In this document: positions 9,390 to 18,812 of the stretch, piece after piece
Layout: each line of letters opens with the position of its first letter
How positions within the stretch are numbered: the stretch's first letter is position 1
Notes under the pieces: generated by a model
Databases searched by the model: none
What the model saw: only the letters and a program-made list of their open reading frames with translations
Told to the model about the DNA's origin: nothing
Position numbers and translations under genes: made by a program
From: JANMES01 sp038229715
Lineage (GTDB): Bacteria; Planctomycetota; Phycisphaerae; Tepidisphaerales; Tepidisphaeraceae
Length of the DNA: 64,000 nt
Assembly (NCBI GenBank): GCA_038229715.1
Contig: JBBROD010000003.1
Coordinates: 25,090 to 89,089, forward strand
Reading direction: 5' to 3'

Positions 9390-9955
9390 CTCGGCAGCTC
9401 CTTGTCGCTCATCGCGATGATATTGTTGTTCGGCTCGAAGTAGATATTGAGCGTGATCGTCGCCCGTACCGCCGAGTCCTGCTCATCGGTTTTGTTGATC
9501 TTGAGTTTCGTAACTCGCGTCAGCTGCGGAAGCTTTTCGATCTGCAGCAGCAGGGCGTATACTCCGTTGAAATCGCCGGTCAGCGACAACTCCACAGGCT
9601 GTTCCCCGAGACCGACCTGCTGCCCGATTGGAAGCATTTTGATCGACTGGGTCGCCAGTGAATTCGCAACGGCCAGACGCGAAAGATTGCTCACAATGTC
9701 GCCAATCTGCTCCGGCCGAGCTAGATGGCGTTGGAAATCGTCGATCGACTTGCTCACATCGGCCATCTGCAACTGCATCGCTTCGACACTTGCGGCCGAC
9801 TGCGCGAACTCGGCGATCGCCTGTCGCTTGGCGACGGTGTCGGCATTCAACGCCGCTTGCCGGCTAACCGCGCTGCTTCGCACGAGCGCATAGGTGCAAC
9901 CCAGCATGGCGAACATTGCGGTGAGGAAAATAATTTCCCGGAAGCGACTTCGCAT
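9386..9955 (-). CDS. PilO-like type IV pilus assembly protein
   Basis: A 189-residue protein with an N-terminal membrane helix (IIFLTAMFAMLGCTYALV), a predicted periplasmic coiled coil (about 35-85) and a C-terminal ferredoxin-like domain. That domain contains LSLTGDFNGVYALLLQIEKLPQL, the typical PilO pattern. PilO pairs with PilN to form the alignment subcomplex between PilM and the outer membrane secretin. It lies two bases downstream of the pilN-like gene and overlaps the pilP-like gene by ATGA, so translation is probably coupled. Confidence 0.82.
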   Translation of the reverse strand: MRSRFREIIFLTAMFAMLGCTYALVRSSAVSRQAALNADTVAKRQAIAEFAQSAASVEAMQLQMADVSKSIDDFQRHLARPEQIGDIVSNLSRLAVANSLATQSIKMLPIGQQVGLGEQPVELSLTGDFNGVYALLLQIEKLPQLTRVTKLKINKTDEQDSAVRATITLNIYFEPNNNIIAMSDKELPR

Positions 9956-9957
9956 GA

Positions 9958-10623
9958 TTACTCGGTCTCCAGTTCGATTGCGGTGGTGCGAGTCGGAGCG
10001 GCTTCCGAAGGCTCAGGCATCGTGGCGTCTGGATCGAGCGACATTTCCACCCTAAACTTCCGGCCGGTAGCCAACGCGTCATCGGCCGATGCGGATTTAT
10101 CGGTGATCGTGACATCCTTCAGGATCCCTGATTTCGATAGCTTGGTGACCAACTGCGAAACTTGCACATCGCTTTCCGCTCGCCCGCTGATACGGATGAA
10201 GACCTCGACCGGTGAAGCGGAATTGTCGGCATCCGATTGTACCGCTCGCGGCTTGCACTCGATTGAGAGATCGAGCAGCGCCAACCCGGCCGGCACCGCA
10301 TTGGTGATTTCGGCCACCACGTAGCTACGCGGAATCTTCTCCAGCAGCGACGCAGAAAGTTCCGCGTGGTTCGCTAGTTCACGTTGCGACTCCTGCAGAC
10401 CAGCCAGCTTCATCGCCCGGCCGGCAGCGAGGTTGAACTCGTGCGCCACAGTGGCGTGCTCGGCCTCGATTTGACGAAGCGAATGCTCGCTGATCGCAAA
10501 CGCCGACGCGATTGACAGGGTAGCGATCAGAAACATTGCGGCAGAAATAGAATTTTTTTGCCGTTGCGATTTGCGATTTAAATACCCGTCGGGCAGAAAG
10601 CAGAGTGGTCGCTCAGGGTTCAT
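9958..10623 (-). CDS. PilN-like type IV pilus assembly protein
   Basis: A 221-residue protein beginning MNPERPLCFLPDGYLNRKSQ, the short cytoplasmic leader that in PilN binds PilM. One membrane helix follows (AAMFLIATLSIASAFAI), then a coiled coil and a periplasmic domain with ISGRAESDVQVSQLVTKLSKSG, characteristic of PilN/Fimbrial assembly (PilN) proteins. It overlaps the pilM stop by ATGA. With its neighbours it should form the inner-membrane platform of a type IV pilus or type II secretion system. Confidence 0.82.
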   Translation of the reverse strand: MNPERPLCFLPDGYLNRKSQRQKNSISAAMFLIATLSIASAFAISEHSLRQIEAEHATVAHEFNLAAGRAMKLAGLQESQRELANHAELSASLLEKIPRSYVVAEITNAVPAGLALLDLSIECKPRAVQSDADNSASPVEVFIRISGRAESDVQVSQLVTKLSKSGILKDVTITDKSASADDALATGRKFRVEMSLDPDATMPEPSEAAPTRTTAIELETE

Positions 10624-11807
10624 GCGGCCTCCCCGGCGAGAATGGTCGCGGATTGGCGGTGTTCGCCTGCTGCACGGGCCGGTTCAAAGCTGAGGCCGAT
10701 CGCTACTGACCACGCCGGTTGCGGCAGGCGGCGGTCGATGCCGGATTCGATCGGAATCTCACTCGTGCGTCCCATGCGAACCAGCGGATCGCCGATCTGC
10801 GCCGGCAGGCCGATCGATTCGGCAATCCGCGTACACAGCCCGTGCGCGCTGGCTTCACCGCCGACGAAAATCACCCGCTGGATCGGGCGCGCGTGGAACA
10901 CGGTGTCGTGCCGCTTGCGGCTGTCGATGATCGCGGAAATCAGCCGGGCGGTCGTCTCCTCCTGCGCGGCAGCTATCTGCTTTGACTGCGGCTCGGCAAC
11001 GGCCTGCGGGGAGACATTGCGAATATCCCGCGCCACCACGCTGGTTTGGTTCGCCGAGTGCTTCAGGCGAAGAAGCCTTGCGTCTTCAACGCTGACACGC
11101 ATTGTCGCGGCGATCGCCTGATCGAAATCGCGCCCGCCGATTTCCACCATCGATAACCCAAACAGGTGCGTTCCCTGCGCTACGATGATCCGCGATCCGG
11201 TAGCGCCCAGATCGACATAGAGCGTGACGGTATCCTCATCCACCTTGCGGCAATGAACGTGACTGAAACAATCAAGGAGCGCCATCGGCTCGATCTTCAT
11301 GTCGACGACGTCCAGCTTTGCCCGGTTCGCCGCGGCGAGGTATTTGTTGACCGCCTCACGCGGGGTGGCGAAAGCGATTACTTCGAGCAAGGTTTGTCCG
11401 TGCTCCTTGACGTGTCCCGCAACCACGTGACGCATCAACGCCGCGTCAGGGTCGATCGGCAGCTTGCCTCGGCATTCAACAGCGATGGCTTTTTTCAGGT
11501 CCGCATCGCTCATTAGCGGTAGTCGCAAGCGGTTCATGAACATCAACGAGGACGGCAACGAAAGCACCGCCGAACGGCCTTTGAATTTGCCACGGGCAAT
11601 CAGATCGCGAGCGGCTTGCTCGAAAAAGTCGAGCCGGGATTCGAGATCGACCTTGGCGAAGGCGGGCACTTCGCAACTGGCGGCTGCAAAAAGGGTGTGA
11701 CTTTGACCAGAACGCTGAACCTGCGCCAGCCGAAGCGTGTCGGAACCTAAATCAATGCCGATGGGATTCGGCTTGGCGGCGAACCAGTTTTGCGCGAAAG
11801 CGAGCAT
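10620..11807 (-). CDS. pilM: PilM-like actin-fold pilus assembly protein
   Basis: A 395-residue protein of the FtsA/PilM actin-like family. The N-terminal phosphate-1 motif reads IGIDLGSDTLRLAQV, the second ATP motif is LYVDLGATGSRIIVAQG, and an adenosine-type motif VIFVGGEASAHGL lies near the C-terminus. PilM is cytoplasmic and binds the PilN N-terminus. It is the first gene of the operon, with about 110 bases to hemW upstream, where its promoter probably lies. Confidence 0.9.
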   Translation of the reverse strand: MLAFAQNWFAAKPNPIGIDLGSDTLRLAQVQRSGQSHTLFAAASCEVPAFAKVDLESRLDFFEQAARDLIARGKFKGRSAVLSLPSSLMFMNRLRLPLMSDADLKKAIAVECRGKLPIDPDAALMRHVVAGHVKEHGQTLLEVIAFATPREAVNKYLAAANRAKLDVVDMKIEPMALLDCFSHVHCRKVDEDTVTLYVDLGATGSRIIVAQGTHLFGLSMVEIGGRDFDQAIAATMRVSVEDARLLRLKHSANQTSVVARDIRNVSPQAVAEPQSKQIAAAQEETTARLISAIIDSRKRHDTVFHARPIQRVIFVGGEASAHGLCTRIAESIGLPAQIGDPLVRMGRTSEIPIESGIDRRLPQPAWSVAIGLSFEPARAAGEHRQSATILAGEAA

Positions 11808-11917
11808 CCTCGGCCTCTCCAGGCATCAACGGCTTGATAAATACGGAGGGCCGCTGCTTTTGAGGCTATCGGTGGACGCAGTGGCGAGGATAAGAACGGC
11901 CAGCCGGATCAAAACGG

Positions 11918-13147
11918 TCAGGCAAATGAGGCGTCGGTGAGAAGGAATTCTCCGGAGACGGCGTCGGCGACGTTCAAACCCTTGTCGCTCAGCCGGATCG
12001 CCGTTTCGTCGACTTCAATAAGCCCCAGCGAGCAAAGATTATCGACCGTGGAGGCGAAATCCTTGCGAGCATCACGACCGGTTCGACTCGCGTAGGCGGC
12101 ATAGCTTAACCCTGACGTCAGCCGCAGCATCAGCATCGCCAGTTCGCCGGCGCGCCGGTGGGGAGAGAGCGTTTCGTATTCAGCGGCCGGTAAAACGCCG
12201 GTGTCGATGGCGTTTTCCCACTCGCCGAGGTGCGGGCGGTTTTTCCATCGATGGCCTTCGATGTGCGAGGCGCCTGAAGGGCCAAGCGCGATGTAGTTCC
12301 CGCCGGTCCAGTAAACCAAGTTGTGTTGGCACTCCTGACCGGCGGCGGCGTAGTTGCTGATCTCGTACGCGGGTAATCCGGCGCTCGCCAGCCGATCTCG
12401 CGTGTAATGGAGCATCTGCAGTTCGATCGACTCCTCCACTTCGTGCATCCGCCCCAGCCGGCGTTTAACGGCGATCGGTGTGTTCGATTCAAACGTCAGG
12501 CCGTAGCACGAGAGATGCGTTAGACCGAGCGATAGCGCCCGATCGAGATTGTGCGACCAGCGTTCGAGCGTCTGGCCGGGGATGGCGTAAATCAGATCAA
12601 TGTTCAGCCTTTTAAACCCAGCGGATCGGGCGAGATCGATACTGCGGGGCACGTCGTCCGGGTCATGGTGTCGCTCCAGCGTCGCCAGTTCGTCGCGGTG
12701 GAAACTCTGAGCCCCAAAACTCAGCCGGTCGACACCCGCATCGCGGAGCATTCGGCAGTAGTCAGCCGACACCGTGGTGGGGTTACACTCGATCGTCCAC
12801 TCCGCGACGGCCGAAAGATCAAGACGGGCCCGTAAGCCCGTGATCAGCCGAGACATAGCCACAGCCGGCAACAGCGACGGCGTCCCGCCTCCGAAAAAAA
12901 CCGTCCGGATCGGCCCAGTGATCTGCGGCGTCTGCCGTCGCCACATCTCAGCCTCGGCGAGAATCCGGTCGACGAACCGATCCATGCGGTCCGGCGTCTG
13001 GCGGGTGATGCTGTAAAAATCGCAGTAGTGGCACTTATGGAAGCAGAACGGGATGTGTACATACAACCCTTCCGCCCGACCAGACGGCAGGGCGGCGGGG
13101 TTTAGCCCGGCGGACGGCGGATTATGTAAGACCTCTAGCGTGTGCAT
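11918..13147 (-). CDS. hemW: Radical SAM HemW-family protein (heme chaperone)
   Basis: 409 residues, close to HemW length. The radical SAM cluster motif is CFHKCHYC (Cys35, 39, 42) inside YVHIPFCFHKCHYCDFYS, followed by FFGGGTPSLLP, the SAM-binding GGGTP block. IECNPTT, GVDRLSFGAQSF and DLIYAIPGQT are typical of HemW/HemN-like proteins, and the C-terminal HemN domain is present. HemW proteins bind and deliver heme; older annotations call them oxygen-independent coproporphyrinogen oxidases. A HemN-type enzymatic role is less likely because the extended N-terminus of true HemN is absent. Confidence 0.9.
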   Translation of the reverse strand: MHTLEVLHNPPSAGLNPAALPSGRAEGLYVHIPFCFHKCHYCDFYSITRQTPDRMDRFVDRILAEAEMWRRQTPQITGPIRTVFFGGGTPSLLPAVAMSRLITGLRARLDLSAVAEWTIECNPTTVSADYCRMLRDAGVDRLSFGAQSFHRDELATLERHHDPDDVPRSIDLARSAGFKRLNIDLIYAIPGQTLERWSHNLDRALSLGLTHLSCYGLTFESNTPIAVKRRLGRMHEVEESIELQMLHYTRDRLASAGLPAYEISNYAAAGQECQHNLVYWTGGNYIALGPSGASHIEGHRWKNRPHLGEWENAIDTGVLPAAEYETLSPHRRAGELAMLMLRLTSGLSYAAYASRTGRDARKDFASTVDNLCSLGLIEVDETAIRLSDKGLNVADAVSGEFLLTDASFA

Positions 13148-13261
13148 GAATCAATCGATTGTTGCTGGACTTATCCCAATCAACTAAGCTTATAATCTGT
13201 TTATCAGAGATCGCCATCGCGGCGGTCGACTTTTCTCTCGATCGCAGTTTGAGGTTTCGCT

Positions 13262-14056
13262 ATGCAGGTTGTCCTCGTGATGTTCCGGTCCGATGGCGAA
13301 CAACGCAGCTTCTCGGTCACGCGAGACGTCACCGTCATCGGCCGGCGGGAAGATTGTGACCTGCGCATCCCGCTTTCCGAAGTCTCCCGTAAACACTGTC
13401 GCTTTATTAAAGACGGCGATTCCATCCGCATCGAAGACTTAGGCAGCAGCAACGGCTCGTATCATAACGGGCAGCGCGTTCAGGAGGCGATGCTTTCCCC
13501 CGGCGATACGATTCAAATCGGGCCGGTGGTTTTCTGCATCCAAATCGACGGCTATCCAGTCGAAGAAGAAATGGCGCCGATCTACCATGCGCCCGAAGAA
13601 GATGGCAGCGAGCATTCTTCGGATATGAGCGCCGAAGTGACCGGCGACGAGATTCTGCCAGCCGAGGACGCTGAAGAGCAGTATGAGACCGTTGAAGATG
13701 AGACTCTCGAAGAATTGCCCGTCGCACAGGACGAAGAGCAATTCGAGACCCTGGAAGAAGAACCCGTCGCCCTCGAGGAAGAGCCATTAGAAACCCTTGG
13801 GGAAGTACCGCTGGCAATCGAAGAGCCAGCCGTCCGCTCATCTACTCCGCCACCGCTGCCGCCACCTCTGCCTATGGCAGCCGAAGATGAAACGACTTCG
13901 CTCGCAGAAGTTCCCGCTGAAGAGGAACTGATTTTCGAAGAAGAGCCCGTCCCGGCGGAAGACCAGGCCATCTCACTTGAGGATGATGTAGTGGGAGACT
14001 TTGAAATCCTTGAAGAAGACTCCGAGGAAGAAATCGATTCCAAGCACAAGAAATAG
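13262..14056 (+). CDS. FHA-domain protein with acidic tail
   Basis: 264 residues. Residues 1-95 form a forkhead-associated domain with the phosphothreonine-binding residues in IGRREDCDLRI, SEVSRKHCRF and LGSSNGSYHNGQRV. The remaining 170 residues are extremely acidic and repetitive (runs such as ETLEEEPVALEEEPLETLGE), with one short proline patch (PPPLPPPLP), and are probably disordered. The FHA domain should bind phosphorylated threonine on a partner, suggesting a role in Ser/Thr-kinase signalling; the partner is not visible here. Confidence 0.88.
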   Translation: MQVVLVMFRSDGEQRSFSVTRDVTVIGRREDCDLRIPLSEVSRKHCRFIKDGDSIRIEDLGSSNGSYHNGQRVQEAMLSPGDTIQIGPVVFCIQIDGYPVEEEMAPIYHAPEEDGSEHSSDMSAEVTGDEILPAEDAEEQYETVEDETLEELPVAQDEEQFETLEEEPVALEEEPLETLGEVPLAIEEPAVRSSTPPPLPPPLPMAAEDETTSLAEVPAEEELIFEEEPVPAEDQAISLEDDVVGDFEILEEDSEEEIDSKHKK

Positions 14057-14159
14057 CCAACCGGCCTATCCCGTTAAAACTCTATAGCGGACTCAGGCTT
14101 CACCCGATGCCGAGGTCTGCTGTGCGCAGCGTAGGATGCTTGCAGAAAGGAGCATCACT

Positions 14160-14360
14160 ATGCGATACGCAATGTCTCTCATGCTCGCCGCCGGCCTGTG
14201 CGGTATGCCTCTTGTCGTCGGCTGTGATAAGGAGGTCAGTCACGAAAAAACCGTGACATCGACCACTGACGGCGCGACCAAGTCGAAAGAAACGACCGTC
14301 ACGCAAAACCCTGACGGCACGTTGAACAAGACCGAAGAAACCCACAAGACGACCCCTTAG
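14160..14360 (+). CDS. Small lipoprotein
   Basis: 66 residues starting at 14160 after a good AAAGGAG ribosome site. The N-terminus is a lipoprotein signal (MRYAMSLMLAAGLCGMPLVVGC with lipobox VVGC). The mature part of about 45 residues is charged, Thr/Lys-rich and semi-repetitive (HEKTVTSTTDGATKSKETTV). No family is recognised. It is likely a small envelope lipoprotein. A strong terminator follows 30 bases downstream. Confidence 0.7.
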   Translation: MRYAMSLMLAAGLCGMPLVVGCDKEVSHEKTVTSTTDGATKSKETTVTQNPDGTLNKTEETHKTTP

Positions 14361-14389
14361 TCGAACTTGCGAGGCGGGGTTACGAATGC

Positions 14390-14430
14390 AAGCGTCGCGA
14401 CCGGAACCACTCCGGCCGCGACGCTTTTGT
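14390..14430 (+). terminator. Terminator after the small lipoprotein gene
   Basis: A 15-bp stem with one mismatch (14390-14404 and 14412-14426; arms begin AAGCGTCGCG and end CGCGACGCTT) encloses a 7-base loop and is followed by a short T-rich run. It lies between the plus-strand lipoprotein and the convergent esterase gene and could stop transcription from both sides. Confidence 0.7.
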
Positions 14431-14456
14431 ATTGGCAGGTTCACATCAGTCAGACA

Positions 14457-15977
14457 TTATTTTCCATCAGCGGTACGAAACGGGGTGGCCGGCAGGTCTT
14501 CCTTATTGAACAGATTCACGTCCGGCACGTTCGCCCAGCCGAAGCGGACGGATTTCGGGTCGGCGATCTTTTCATTTTTGACGATTACTTTGTCCCCCTC
14601 AATCGCGGCGTCGGCCGAAACGTATTTTCCGTCAGCCCCGGCAATTTCAAAGCCTCGCAGCGGGCCGCCCTTGGCTACGAGCCCGGTTCCGGTGTGTTGG
14701 AACGATAGAACAGCCCGCACGTTGTCAAACTCCGCCTTGTCGAACAACGGACCGGAGTACTCAATTTTTTCGCCATACGCGATCGCTCTCGCCGCCAGCG
14801 ACAATCGTGCGCCGACAGGTTCCTTTTCCTTGGGGTGAATGTTTTCGGCATTGCCGTGATCGGTGATGACGACCATGCTCGTCAGCGGAACCGTGCGCCA
14901 GGTGTAGAGTTGTGCATCGCGGATTTCCGGCGACATGCCATTGTGCGGCGCGATTTGCACGAAGAGAAACGGAATCTCGCGTCCGAATTGTTGTCGCCAG
15001 CTTTTGATGAGCGTTGGAAATAGCACACGGTAGTCGCTGGCGGCTTTGCTGTCGGCTTCGCCTTGATACCAAATGGCACCGCGCAGGGTAAGCGGAACAA
15101 TCGGCGCGATCATTCCGTTGTACAACGCCGACGGATTGTGAGGCACATGTCCGGGCGCCCGGGGCATCGGCGGAATTTTGGGAGCCTTTGTGCCTTCCGC
15201 TTTGGCTTTCTCGATGGCTACTTTCACCTTTTCAACCGTTTCCTGGTACTGCTTTTCCACAGCCGCAGGGTTGTAGGAAGCAATCGCTTTATCCAGATCC
15301 GCGATCTGTATTTTCATGGAAGGCACGGTCTGCAGCATGTCGCGAGGCGTCCACGCCCGGCCCGGCGTGCCGCCCCAGGAACTTTCGATAACGCCGACAG
15401 GAACATTCAACGCCTTACGCAAATCGCGCCCGAAATAAAACCCAACAGCCGAGAATCCACCGGCGGTACCACCCGTGGAATCCTCCCATTTGCCTTCCAG
15501 TTCGCGGACGGGCTTGGGACTGGCATTGTGAGCCACTTTGAACAGACGAAGTGTGTGATCGTCGTTCGGCAAGCTGTTTTTGGTGGACTTCAGCGGCAGT
15601 TCCATATTCGACTGCCCCGAGGCGATCCATACTTCGCCGACCAGCACGTCGGTAATCTTCGCTACGGTTTGCCCGCCGGCAGAATGGATCGTCAGTTCCC
15701 GCGATTCAGCCGACGCCGCCATCGGCTTCAGCGTTACTTGCCAACGAAGCTCTTTGTCCACCGGTGAGGACGCTTCTTGCCCGCCGAACTTGACGGTAAT
15801 GGTGTCGCCCGACTTGCCACTGCCCCAGATGACGACCGGCAACTCGCGTTGAAGCACCATGTGGTCGGTGAAGATCGCAGCGATCTTGGTTTCCTGAGCC
15901 CGCGAAGTGCCCGCGCACAGGAGAATAGCAGCAAGCCCCAGCGATACGCCGACGGATGAAAGGAGTTTTGATTTCAT
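14457..15977 (-). CDS. Secreted sialate O-acetylesterase (SGNH family)
   Basis: 506 residues with a signal peptide (LLSSVGVSLGLAAILLCAGTSRAQ). The N-terminal beta domain contains FTDHMVLQRELPVVIWG, the family hallmark. The SGNH catalytic domain holds the serine in WIASGQSNMELP and the conserved IWYQGEADS block, and VVITDHGNAENIHP carries the Asp/His pair region. It should remove O-acetyl groups from sialic acid or other acetylated sugars outside the cytoplasm. Planctomycetes commonly carry many paralogues for glycan use. The start at 15977 is chosen for the signal peptide. Confidence 0.93.
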   Translation of the reverse strand: MKSKLLSSVGVSLGLAAILLCAGTSRAQETKIAAIFTDHMVLQRELPVVIWGSGKSGDTITVKFGGQEASSPVDKELRWQVTLKPMAASAESRELTIHSAGGQTVAKITDVLVGEVWIASGQSNMELPLKSTKNSLPNDDHTLRLFKVAHNASPKPVRELEGKWEDSTGGTAGGFSAVGFYFGRDLRKALNVPVGVIESSWGGTPGRAWTPRDMLQTVPSMKIQIADLDKAIASYNPAAVEKQYQETVEKVKVAIEKAKAEGTKAPKIPPMPRAPGHVPHNPSALYNGMIAPIVPLTLRGAIWYQGEADSKAASDYRVLFPTLIKSWRQQFGREIPFLFVQIAPHNGMSPEIRDAQLYTWRTVPLTSMVVITDHGNAENIHPKEKEPVGARLSLAARAIAYGEKIEYSGPLFDKAEFDNVRAVLSFQHTGTGLVAKGGPLRGFEIAGADGKYVSADAAIEGDKVIVKNEKIADPKSVRFGWANVPDVNLFNKEDLPATPFRTADGK

Positions 15978-16055
15978 GTTATGAGTGTTGATTGCAAAAA
16001 ACGGTGTCGTCCAGGATTTAAATAACAAAAGATGCTTAAAACCTACACCTGTCAC

Positions 16056-16213
16056 TCCCTTTTGTCCATGAGCGATGACATTACGGCCACGCCAGCAAAT
16101 TGGCGGGCTCAGGAAAAAAACGCATCATTTCGAGAGCGTCGCCATCGCCAAACACAGTGATGCACTCAACGGCTTGTCAGACGACGAAAACCCCGCTATC
16201 GTGCTGTAATCAG
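16056..16213. other. Intergenic region upstream of tRNA-Cys
   Basis: About 160 bases without a recognisable gene. It presumably contains the tRNA promoter on the plus strand and leader sequence for the esterase on the minus strand. Confidence 0.4.
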
Positions 16214-16287
16214 GGCCGGATACCCAAGTGGACTAAGGGGCTAGATTGCAAATCTGGTATTCGTCGGTTCGAATCCGACTCCGGCCT
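16214..16287 (+). tRNA. tRNA-Cys (GCA)
   Basis: A full cloverleaf can be drawn. The acceptor stem is GGCCGGA with TCCGGCC, the anticodon stem CTAGA/TCTGG holds loop TTGCAAA giving anticodon GCA, and the T arm is GTCGG TTCGAAT CCGAC. The discriminator base is U, as expected for tRNA-Cys, and CCA is not encoded. A short T run follows. Confidence 0.93.
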
Positions 16288-16316
16288 TTTCCCTCGAATG
16301 CATTGTTACTGCATTG

Positions 16317-18707
16317 TTACTTGAATAGCACGCCCGCGCCTCGCAGAGCTGCGCTGACTGCTATCGAAAGCTCGCTGCGAGCGATCGTCCAATCCTCGTA
16401 ACGCTTGGTCCAAGCCTGTAAATCAAACGTCATCGCACCCGGAGCGAACCCGGCCAGTGTGGCTTGAGGTGCCGGATCGCTCGTTAATAATTCGACGCCG
16501 CGGGCGCATTTCAGCATTAAGTCCATCACGAGCTTGGGATCACTTTGCGCATCAACGTTCACACTCAGGCGGATTGCACGCTGGCCGGTGCTGAAAGTCC
16601 AGTTGGTTACCTTTTCAGCGATGAACCGCGAATTGGGAACGATCAGTTCCGCCCCGGTGGTTGTACGAATGACGCTGGCGCGAATCCCGATCTGCCGGAC
16701 CGTGCCGGTCAGCCCGTCGATTTCGATCGTGTCGCCGAGTTTGATAGGGCGCTCGAACAGCAGAATAATGCCCGACACGAAATTGTTGACTATGTTCTGC
16801 AGTCCGAAGCCCAACCCGACGCCGAACGCACCGGCCAGGATGGTGAATTTCGTCAGGTCGTACCCCAGCGTGCCGACTGCGGTGAAAAAGCCGATCAGCA
16901 GGACGACATAGTGGAACACCATCGAAAACGCGTGGGGCAATCCGCGCGGCAGCATCATGCGCGGGTAGACGTCTTCCTCCAGCACAAAGCGAACGAGTTT
17001 GGACAGTGCGAACGAGGCCCAGATGACGAACGCGAAACTGGCGACGTTCCAAACCGATAACCGCAACGGGCCGATGGCTAGCGCCGCGTTGAGCGCTTGA
17101 TATCCGTACGTCAGCACGGTCCCGCGGACGGCGAACAAATCGAGCGTCGTCCAAAGCCAAAACAGGCGGATGGCCCAGCGCATCGCCGTCGAAAAACGCC
17201 GGTGGACGAGTTCGCGGTCGTGCTGAACCATTTTGAGCAGATTGAGCGGCCAGAGTCGGAGAACCGCCATCAATACGCCGTCCAGCGCCTCGGCCGCGGT
17301 GAAAAAAACCAAGCCGACGTAAGCGCTAATCAGCGTGCCCGAGCCGAGGAGTTTTCCGAGGCCGACATAGCCAGACAGATTGGCTGCCAGTGCAGCGAGT
17401 AACAAAATCCCCGCCAGTCGCATGAGCAGCGAAAGCCACACCTGCAACCCCCGGCTGAGGGTTGTGGAAATCACGTCCAACCGCTTGCCGCGCACGATCC
17501 ACATCACAAACAGCGCACCGGCCGACATTTCGGTAATGAAAAGTATTCGATAAACGTCCGGAAACGAAACCGCAAGGGAACGCACCTGATCCCAGATGTA
17601 GAACCCCGACACGCCGTATAGCACGAGATGAAATCGGCGATCGACCAGTTTGCGAAGCAAGAAGATTGCAGGCGCCATCATGATCACGCCCAGGATCACC
17701 CATAGCAGCCGCGGCGCCTGCGTGTAGATCCAAATGCCGGCCAGCGAAGTTAGCAGCAGGCCGGTCGCAATTGGGTAGTGGAAGACCCGGAAACTGCCTG
17801 CCAGTTCGGGTTCCTGATCGACCCACGCCTTCACGCGCCGGCGAGCCCACCAAAGCACGGCGATAACCGCCAGCGCTGCACACGCGTGCAAAAAGTACAC
17901 ATCGGTTTCGCGCTTCGAATACGCGACCAATGCCGACACTTGGCTCGCGAGCGAAACCTGCCCGCTCTTGGCCGAGCTTTGTGTGGTCGGCGCGGGTCGA
18001 TGGCTGCTCCAAATCGGCGCGGCGTCTTTCTCCAGCAGCCGACTGACAATATTATCTTGCGCTTCCTTGATGTCGGTCAAAATCTCGACCACACGGGCGT
18101 ACTGCTCAGACGCGCGGTTCTGCAGCGATACGATCTGCGAGCGACCTTTCTCCGCGGCAGACCGCGCACGACGAATGCTTTCAAGCAGCGCGGTCATCCG
18201 CTTGATCACGTCCTCCGGCGCGTGCGACGCCTGCGACTGCTTCACCCGCTCGGCCCATTGGTTTTCCAAGTTCGCCAGTAAGAGAACGTCCTGATCAAGC
18301 TTGGTTGCCTTAGCCGTCAGGTCGCGCCGCCATTCCCACAAAGGCTTGGCCGCCGACTGCCATGCGGTGGAAATGGTCCGCAACGATTCGACCGTCGGCT
18401 GTGACGCGAGCGTAAGCCTGGCTTCTTCCTGCTGGCCGTCCAATTGCTGGGAGAGCGTGGTCAGCTCGTCGATGTAGGACGGGTTCAAAAACTCCGGCAC
18501 CAGATCGGGCTCGACCGCCCGAATGATCTTGTTGGCCGAGTCGATCTGTTCATTAATCTCCGCCAGCGGAACAGCCGGCACGGTGGTAGGCGCTGTGGTC
18601 GCCTGGGTTGACGGAGCGGTGGTAGTCTGCGTTGTCGTCTGCGCAATGACGATCGCGGGCAGCAGCAGGCAGACCGCCGCGTGAAGTATCCGAGCCCTCA
18701 TTCCCAT
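16317..18707 (-). CDS. Large MscS-family mechanosensitive channel
   Basis: 796 residues. A signal peptide is followed by a Thr-rich linker, then a long coiled-coil periplasmic region (about 45-230). About ten membrane helices come next, and then the MscS core. The pore-lining helix is the glycine/alanine-rich FTILAGAFGVGLGFGLQNIVNNFVSG, followed by the beta domain LFERPIKLGDTIEIDGLTGTVRQIGIR. This is the layout of the large MscK/MscM-like channels that release solutes during osmotic down-shock. The C-terminal domain is short. The gene converges on tRNA-Cys, with 29 bases between them. Confidence 0.93.
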   Translation of the reverse strand: MGMRARILHAAVCLLLPAIVIAQTTTQTTTAPSTQATTAPTTVPAVPLAEINEQIDSANKIIRAVEPDLVPEFLNPSYIDELTTLSQQLDGQQEEARLTLASQPTVESLRTISTAWQSAAKPLWEWRRDLTAKATKLDQDVLLLANLENQWAERVKQSQASHAPEDVIKRMTALLESIRRARSAAEKGRSQIVSLQNRASEQYARVVEILTDIKEAQDNIVSRLLEKDAAPIWSSHRPAPTTQSSAKSGQVSLASQVSALVAYSKRETDVYFLHACAALAVIAVLWWARRRVKAWVDQEPELAGSFRVFHYPIATGLLLTSLAGIWIYTQAPRLLWVILGVIMMAPAIFLLRKLVDRRFHLVLYGVSGFYIWDQVRSLAVSFPDVYRILFITEMSAGALFVMWIVRGKRLDVISTTLSRGLQVWLSLLMRLAGILLLAALAANLSGYVGLGKLLGSGTLISAYVGLVFFTAAEALDGVLMAVLRLWPLNLLKMVQHDRELVHRRFSTAMRWAIRLFWLWTTLDLFAVRGTVLTYGYQALNAALAIGPLRLSVWNVASFAFVIWASFALSKLVRFVLEEDVYPRMMLPRGLPHAFSMVFHYVVLLIGFFTAVGTLGYDLTKFTILAGAFGVGLGFGLQNIVNNFVSGIILLFERPIKLGDTIEIDGLTGTVRQIGIRASVIRTTTGAELIVPNSRFIAEKVTNWTFSTGQRAIRLSVNVDAQSDPKLVMDLMLKCARGVELLTSDPAPQATLAGFAPGAMTFDLQAWTKRYEDWTIARSELSIAVSAALRGAGVLFK

Positions 18708-18812
18708 GGCCGAAGTTTAGGCGTAGTCGGCATACGGTGAAAGCTTTTCGCAAATACTTCCGAACGATGATCCTAAATAGCCGCTATACTGTTGCTCCAG
18801 CTTAGGAGACCC

